Source: Actinopolymorpha sp. NPDC004070
GTDB lineage: Bacteria > Actinomycetota > Actinomycetes > Propionibacteriales > Actinopolymorphaceae
Direction of reading: 5' to 3'
NCBI RefSeq assembly: GCF_040610475.1
Contig: NZ_JBEXMJ010000004.1
Coordinates: forward strand, 124,001 to 188,000
DNA: 64,000 bases
Each line of letters opens with the position of its first letter. The first letter of the stretch is position 1. Below the pieces are notes generated by a model that searched no databases, was not told the DNA's origin, and saw nothing but the letters and a program-made list of their open reading frames with translations. A program made the translations under genes and the position numbers. This document shows positions 61,045-64,000 of this stretch, piece after piece.

Positions 61045-61484
61045 CACAGGATTCCGGGCAGCACCTCCTCGCTCAGCTCGGAGAACGCCTGTTCCTGGTC
61101 GCTGGAGTAGCTCGCCCAGGCCTCGGCGTCCCAGATCTCGACGCGGTTCATGGCGCCGATCACCACGCAGTCGCGCCGCAGGCCGGCGTACTCCCGCAGC
61201 ATCGGCGGAAGAGTGATCCGGCCCTGCTTGTCGGGCTTCTCGTCGGAGGCTCCGGCGAACAGCATCCGGAGGTAGTCGCGCGCGGCCTTGTTCGTGACCG
61301 GCGCCTGCCGCATCTGCTCGGTCAGCCGACCGAACTCGGCCAGCGGCCAGACGGAGAGGCAGCGCTCCTGTCCGCGTGTGACCACAAGCCCCTCCGCAAG
61401 CTCGTCCCGAAACTTGGCTGGGAGGAACAGCCGACCCTTCTCGTCCAGTCGTGGGGTGTGGGTGCCGAGAAACGTGGCCGCCAC
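61044..61484 (-). CDS. mraZ: Transcriptional regulator / dcw repressor MraZ
   Basis: The 146-residue protein has two MraZ (SpoVT/AbrB-like) half-repeats: [25 protein letters not shown] and [22 protein letters not shown]. MraZ rings bind tandem TGG boxes in front of their own gene. It starts with GTG; the G-rich GGGGGAG directly abuts it, an odd spacing. The next gene overlaps its stop by one base. It heads the division cluster. Confidence 0.96.
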   Translation of the reverse strand: MAATFLGTHTPRLDEKGRLFLPAKFRDELAEGLVVTRGQERCLSVWPLAEFGRLTEQMRQAPVTNKAARDYLRMLFAGASDEKPDKQGRITLPPMLREYAGLRRDCVVIGAMNRVEIWDAEAWASYSSDQEQAFSELSEEVLPGIL

Positions 61485-61515
61485 CTCCCCCTGAGGCTCG
61501 CTGGGTACCGCCGTC

Positions 61516-61560
61516 CACCACTGCGCGCCACTTTACCCCACCGCCCTCCACCGTCAACCA
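61516..61560 (-). promoter_or_regulatory. mraZ: MraZ operator: five TGG boxes at exact 10-bp period
   Basis: On the minus strand, TGGTT, TGGAG, TGGGG, TGGCG and TGGTG stand at 61556, 61546, 61536, 61526 and 61516, each 10 bp apart with 5-base spacers. MraZ in E. coli binds TGGGN boxes with 5-bp spacers. The boxes cover the whole promoter from -35 to beyond -10. Confidence 0.85.
61530..61557 (-). promoter_or_regulatory. mraZ: mraZ promoter
   Basis: TTGACG (61552-61557) and TAAAGT (61530-61535) on the minus strand with a 16-bp spacer. Start of transcription would be near 61523, giving a leader of about 40 bases. The TGG boxes lie within it, so MraZ should repress its own operon. Confidence 0.8.
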
Positions 61561-61867
61561 GCTCTCGCCTCGGCGCGGCGCTTCCTCGTACCGGAAGCTT
61601 CGGGTGTTTGCGCAGGTCAGAGCAGCTCTGGCGAACGGTGGAGGAAAAGGGAGCGGTGGAGCGGCCTCGGTGGAGCGGTGGAGGCAACCCGGCGACCCGT
61701 TCGTGTCCGTCGGCGTGTCGTACGGCGTGTCACCCGGCGCACCCCCGGTCCGGCCGCTCGGCCTCTCGTCGAACCGCCGCCGCGTCCAGCGCGTGCGACC
61801 TGCGGGGATTGACGTGCGGCGATGCACACTCGGCGCCTGCGTCGGGTGGTGGTGATGCGCCCGGTGA

Positions 61868-62003
61868 AGCGACGTGGTGGAGCGCAGTGGTGCGCCCGCC
61901 GGAGCGACGTGGTGGAGCGCAGTGGTGCGCCCCGTGGAGCGACGTGGTGGAGCGCAATGGTGCGCCCGCCGGAGCGACGTGGTGGAGCGACGTGGTGGAG
62001 CGA
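61868..62003. repeat. 35-bp direct tandem repeat array upstream of mraZ and moxR
   Basis: The unit begins AGCGACGTGGTGGAGCGCAG and continues TGGTGCGCCCGCCGG. Full copies start at 61868, 61903 and 61938; a fourth at 61973 breaks into the 13-bp subunit AGCGACGTGGTGG, repeated at 61986. A partial diverged copy precedes the first. The copies are contiguous, with only a few base changes. Each contains TGGAG-CGCAG-TGGTG, i.e. two TGG boxes 10 bp apart on the plus strand, and shares CGCAGTGGTG with the mraZ operator. Confidence 0.93.
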
Positions 62004-62420
62004 TGTCGGACCGCACCTTCGTCGCACCGGACCCGGACGAGCCGGCATGGCGAAGACGGCCGGCGACCAGGTGCGGGTCGAGGTCGTGACGGGACACCGG
62101 GGAGGGGGGCACGGAGGTGCCGGAGACGTGGGATGCACGGGGTACGGAAGAGATGAGGACAGGGAATAGGTGAGGACGGAAAAGAGTGGAGGCAGGAATT
62201 TCCGGCCGAGCGGGGATTCCGCGGCCCGGGCGACGTACGGTCGATGCCAGGAGTCGTCCGTATCGGTTCTGTCCAACGGGATGCCCGACAGGAGGATCGT
62301 CGTCGGCAGCGCCGGCAAAGCAGCAGACAGCAGATGCGATCCCCCATCCCCAGCAGGACCAGAACCTGAGACACTCGACCCACGCGCCGCTTCGCCAGCG
62401 GCCCATTGGTGAGGGAGGCC

Positions 62421-63446
62421 ATGGTGTCGACCGGCCCGACGTTCGAGCCGACGAGGCGACCGGAGGAGCCGCGCTGGGCTCCGGCGGCGGACTTTCCCTA
62501 TCTCGCGCAGACCGCGGGCCGCGTCCGCGACGCTGTCCAGCGCGTGATCGAGGGCAAGCCCGACGTGGTGAGGACCGCGCTGACGGTCCTGCTCGCCGAA
62601 GGTCATCTGCTCATCGAGGACGTGCCCGGCGTGGGTAAGACGATGCTCGCCAAGGCACTGGCGCGTTCGATCGACTGTTCCGTACGCCGAGTGCAGTTCA
62701 CTCCCGACCTGCTCCCGAGCGACGTCACGGGTGTGTCCGTCTACAACCAGGAGACGCACGACTTCGAGTTCCGGCCGGGCGGCATCTTCGCCAACATCGT
62801 GGTCGGTGACGAGATCAACCGCGCTTCGCCCAAGACGCAGTCGGCGCTGCTGGAGTGCATGGAGGAGCGCCAGGTCACCGTGGACGGCACGACCTATCAC
62901 CTCGAGGCACCGTTCATGGTCATCGCGACGCAGAACCCCATCGAGATGGAAGGCACCTACCCACTGCCCGAGGCGCAGCGGGACCGGTTCATGGCCCGGG
63001 TCTCGATGGGTTACCCGAGCCCCCAGGCCGAGCTGGAGATGCTCGACGCCCACGGGGCGGCCTCGCCGCTGGACGACCTGGAGCCGGTCACCGACGCCCG
63101 CGAGGTCGCCAAGCTGGTCGACATCGTGCAGGGCGTCTACGTCTCCCCGGCGGTCAAGGAGTACGCCATCGCACTGGTGACCGCCACCCGCAACTCCCCC
63201 GACCTGCGGCTCGGCGCCTCGCCGCGGGCCACTCTGCACCTCGTCCGGGCGGCCCGGGCGGCGGCCGCGCTCGACGACCGGGAGTACGTCCTGCCCGACG
63301 ACCTGCAGGCTCTCGCCGTCCCCGTCCTCGCGCACCGCCTACTGCCGGCGGCGGAGGCCCAGATCGCCCGGCGTTCGGCCGAACAGGTCGTCACCGACCT
63401 CGTGCGGACCGTTCCGGTCCCCGACCCGCACCGCCGTTCTCGGTGA
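62421..63446 (+). CDS. MoxR-type AAA+ ATPase
   Basis: The 341-residue ATPase has Walker A in IEDVPGVGKTMLAKALA, Walker B in VVGDEINRASPKTQSALLECMEE, sensor 1 VIATQNPIEMEGTYPLPEAQRDRF and the lid block GASPRATLHLVRAARAAAALDDREYVLPDD (cited by GASPRA). MoxR ATPases act as chaperones for assembly or activation of partner complexes, often with DUF58 and VWA or transglutaminase proteins. The ATG is 2 bases after GAGGGAGG, close; the GTG next to it gives a better spacing. Confidence 0.92.
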   Translation: MVSTGPTFEPTRRPEEPRWAPAADFPYLAQTAGRVRDAVQRVIEGKPDVVRTALTVLLAEGHLLIEDVPGVGKTMLAKALARSIDCSVRRVQFTPDLLPSDVTGVSVYNQETHDFEFRPGGIFANIVVGDEINRASPKTQSALLECMEERQVTVDGTTYHLEAPFMVIATQNPIEMEGTYPLPEAQRDRFMARVSMGYPSPQAELEMLDAHGAASPLDDLEPVTDAREVAKLVDIVQGVYVSPAVKEYAIALVTATRNSPDLRLGASPRATLHLVRAARAAAALDDREYVLPDDLQALAVPVLAHRLLPAAEAQIARRSAEQVVTDLVRTVPVPDPHRRSR

Positions 63447-64000
63447 CGCGGATGGGGGGACGGTTCTCTTCCCTCACCACCCGCGGCCGGGCCTTTCTCG
63501 CCGCGGGTATCGCCGCCGCGGTCTGTGCCGTCGCCCTCGGGCAGAAGGACCTCCTCCGGGTGGCGATCTTCCTCCTCGCACTGCCGCTGGTGACCGTCCT
63601 CGTGGTCACCCGCACCCGCTACCGCATCGCCGCCTCCCGGACGATCGAGCCGGTGCGGGTGCAGGTCGGCGAGCAGGCGACCGTACGCCTGCGGCTGGAG
63701 AACGTCGGCCGGATGCCCACCGGACTGTTGCTCCTCGAGGACCAGGTGCCCCACCTCCTCGGTTCCAAGCCGCGGTTCGTGCTGGACCGCATGTCGGCCC
63801 GGTGGCGCCGCGACGTCACCTACCCCGTGCGGTCGGAGGCCCGCGGCCGGTTCACGGTCGGCCCGCTGACCCTGCGCGTCACCGATCCGTTCGGCCTGGT
63901 GGAGATGTCGCGGTCGTTCCGGTCCCAGGAGGTGTTCCTGGTGACGCCGCGGGTGCACGCCCTCCCGGCGGCGAAGGCGGCCGGTGAGTGGTCCAGCAGC
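63443..64000 (+). CDS. DUF58 protein, 3' partial
   Basis: At least 186 residues are visible up to the window end. Two hydrophobic helices (FLAAGIAAAVCAVALG and LLRVAIFLLALPLVTVLVV) are followed by an outer beta domain (VRVQVGEQATVRLRLENVGRMPTGLLLLEDQVP) and GRFTVGPLTLRVTDPFGL, usual for DUF58 proteins linked to MoxR. The start is GTG overlapping the moxR stop (GTGA) or ATG at 63452. It probably continues into a transglutaminase-like gene outside the window. Confidence 0.88.
   Translation, partial: MTRMGGRFSSLTTRGRAFLAAGIAAAVCAVALGQKDLLRVAIFLLALPLVTVLVVTRTRYRIAASRTIEPVRVQVGEQATVRLRLENVGRMPTGLLLLEDQVPHLLGSKPRFVLDRMSARWRRDVTYPVRSEARGRFTVGPLTLRVTDPFGLVEMSRSFRSQEVFLVTPRVHALPAAKAAGEWSSS

Larger units (their letters stand above)
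61485..62420. other. 936-bp divergent region between mraZ and moxR
   Basis: Besides the mraZ promoter/operator, it contains a 35-bp tandem array (61868-62003). I see no credible gene: the long minus-strand frames through it only read the repeats. The moxR promoter is probably in the last 250 bp, where GAGGGAGG precedes the ATG, but I found no clear boxes. Confidence 0.7.

Noticed and set aside
61868..62003. A CRISPR array (35-bp repeats in a row)
   Set aside because: The repeats are contiguous with no unique spacers, and no cas gene is near.
61617..62422. A coding gene on the minus strand through the 35-bp array
   Set aside because: The frame reads only the repeats (HHVAP/TTSL-like), the unit length is not a multiple of three, and no ribosome site or conserved domain is visible.
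1..64000. tRNA or rRNA genes, insertion sequences or prophage genes
   Set aside because: No tRNA-like cloverleaf with CCA-adjacent arms, no rRNA sequence and no transposase or integrase motif was noticed on either strand; a tRNA scan would settle it.

Overview
The window is a piece of chromosome from a very GC-rich actinobacterium. The evidence is the base composition, the many GTG and TTG starts with 4-base ATGA/GTGA gene overlaps, a DAP-type MurE (DNPR), PriA in place of HisA, DivIVA/Wag31, SepF, a DnaE1-type polymerase, an F420-type luciferase-like enzyme, and a MoxR/DUF58 pair beside the division cluster. The order division cluster - lspA - rluD - dnaE - his genes is the one I know from Streptomyces and relatives. 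The missing pgeF and the organisation of the his locus suggest Nocardioidaceae, Actinopolymorpha or a related family, but this is a guess. No tRNA, rRNA, CRISPR array, transposase or phage gene was seen.

Left part (1-17.3 kb), accessory: the end of a PH-domain membrane protein; a DUF5753 helix-turn-helix regulator divergent from a small Cys/Trp protein and a methyltransferase-like protein that has lost its SAM-binding half; a three-gene set of one GT2 glycosyltransferase and two tandem GT-C-like membrane proteins, each ending in a CxxC-containing tail; an ADHFE1-like iron alcohol dehydrogenase; a HAD phosphatase; a complete peptide/nickel-type ABC importer (lipoprotein, two permeases, fused double ATPase); an APH-fold kinase; and a double DUF427 protein.

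Middle (17.3-30.4 kb, minus strand): a histidine locus hisD-hisN-hisC-hisB-(small membrane protein)-hisH-priA ... hisF. Between priA and hisF lie five foreign-looking genes. Four are packed into a lipid-type operon: a fatty acyl reductase/HAD phosphatase fusion, a zinc alcohol dehydrogenase, a LarA-like protein and a PlsC acyltransferase. The fifth is a PEBP protein whose gene overlaps hisF by 4 bp. This insertion is my main candidate for an undescribed system.

Right part (30.4-64 kb): plus-strand LLM oxidoreductase and Cys-tRNA(Pro) deacylase, then on the minus strand a DUF3352 protein, a membrane protein, dnaE, chorismate mutase, rluD, lspA, a DksA-like protein with a histone-H1-like tail, and the division and cell-wall cluster read from mraZ (61.5 kb) to divIVA (41.6 kb): mraZ, orf141, rsmH, ftsL-like, ftsI, murE, murF, mraY, murD, ftsW, murG, murC, ftsQ, ftsZ, yggS, sepF, yggT, divIVA. 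The mraZ promoter carries five TGG boxes at exact 10-bp spacing (an MraZ operator). Further upstream is a 35-bp tandem array that contains the same boxes. A moxR-DUF58 operon diverges from mraZ and runs off the end of the window.

Short tandem repeats (8-18 bp units) are unusually common, often exactly at gene junctions, and several perfect palindromes sit at gene ends.
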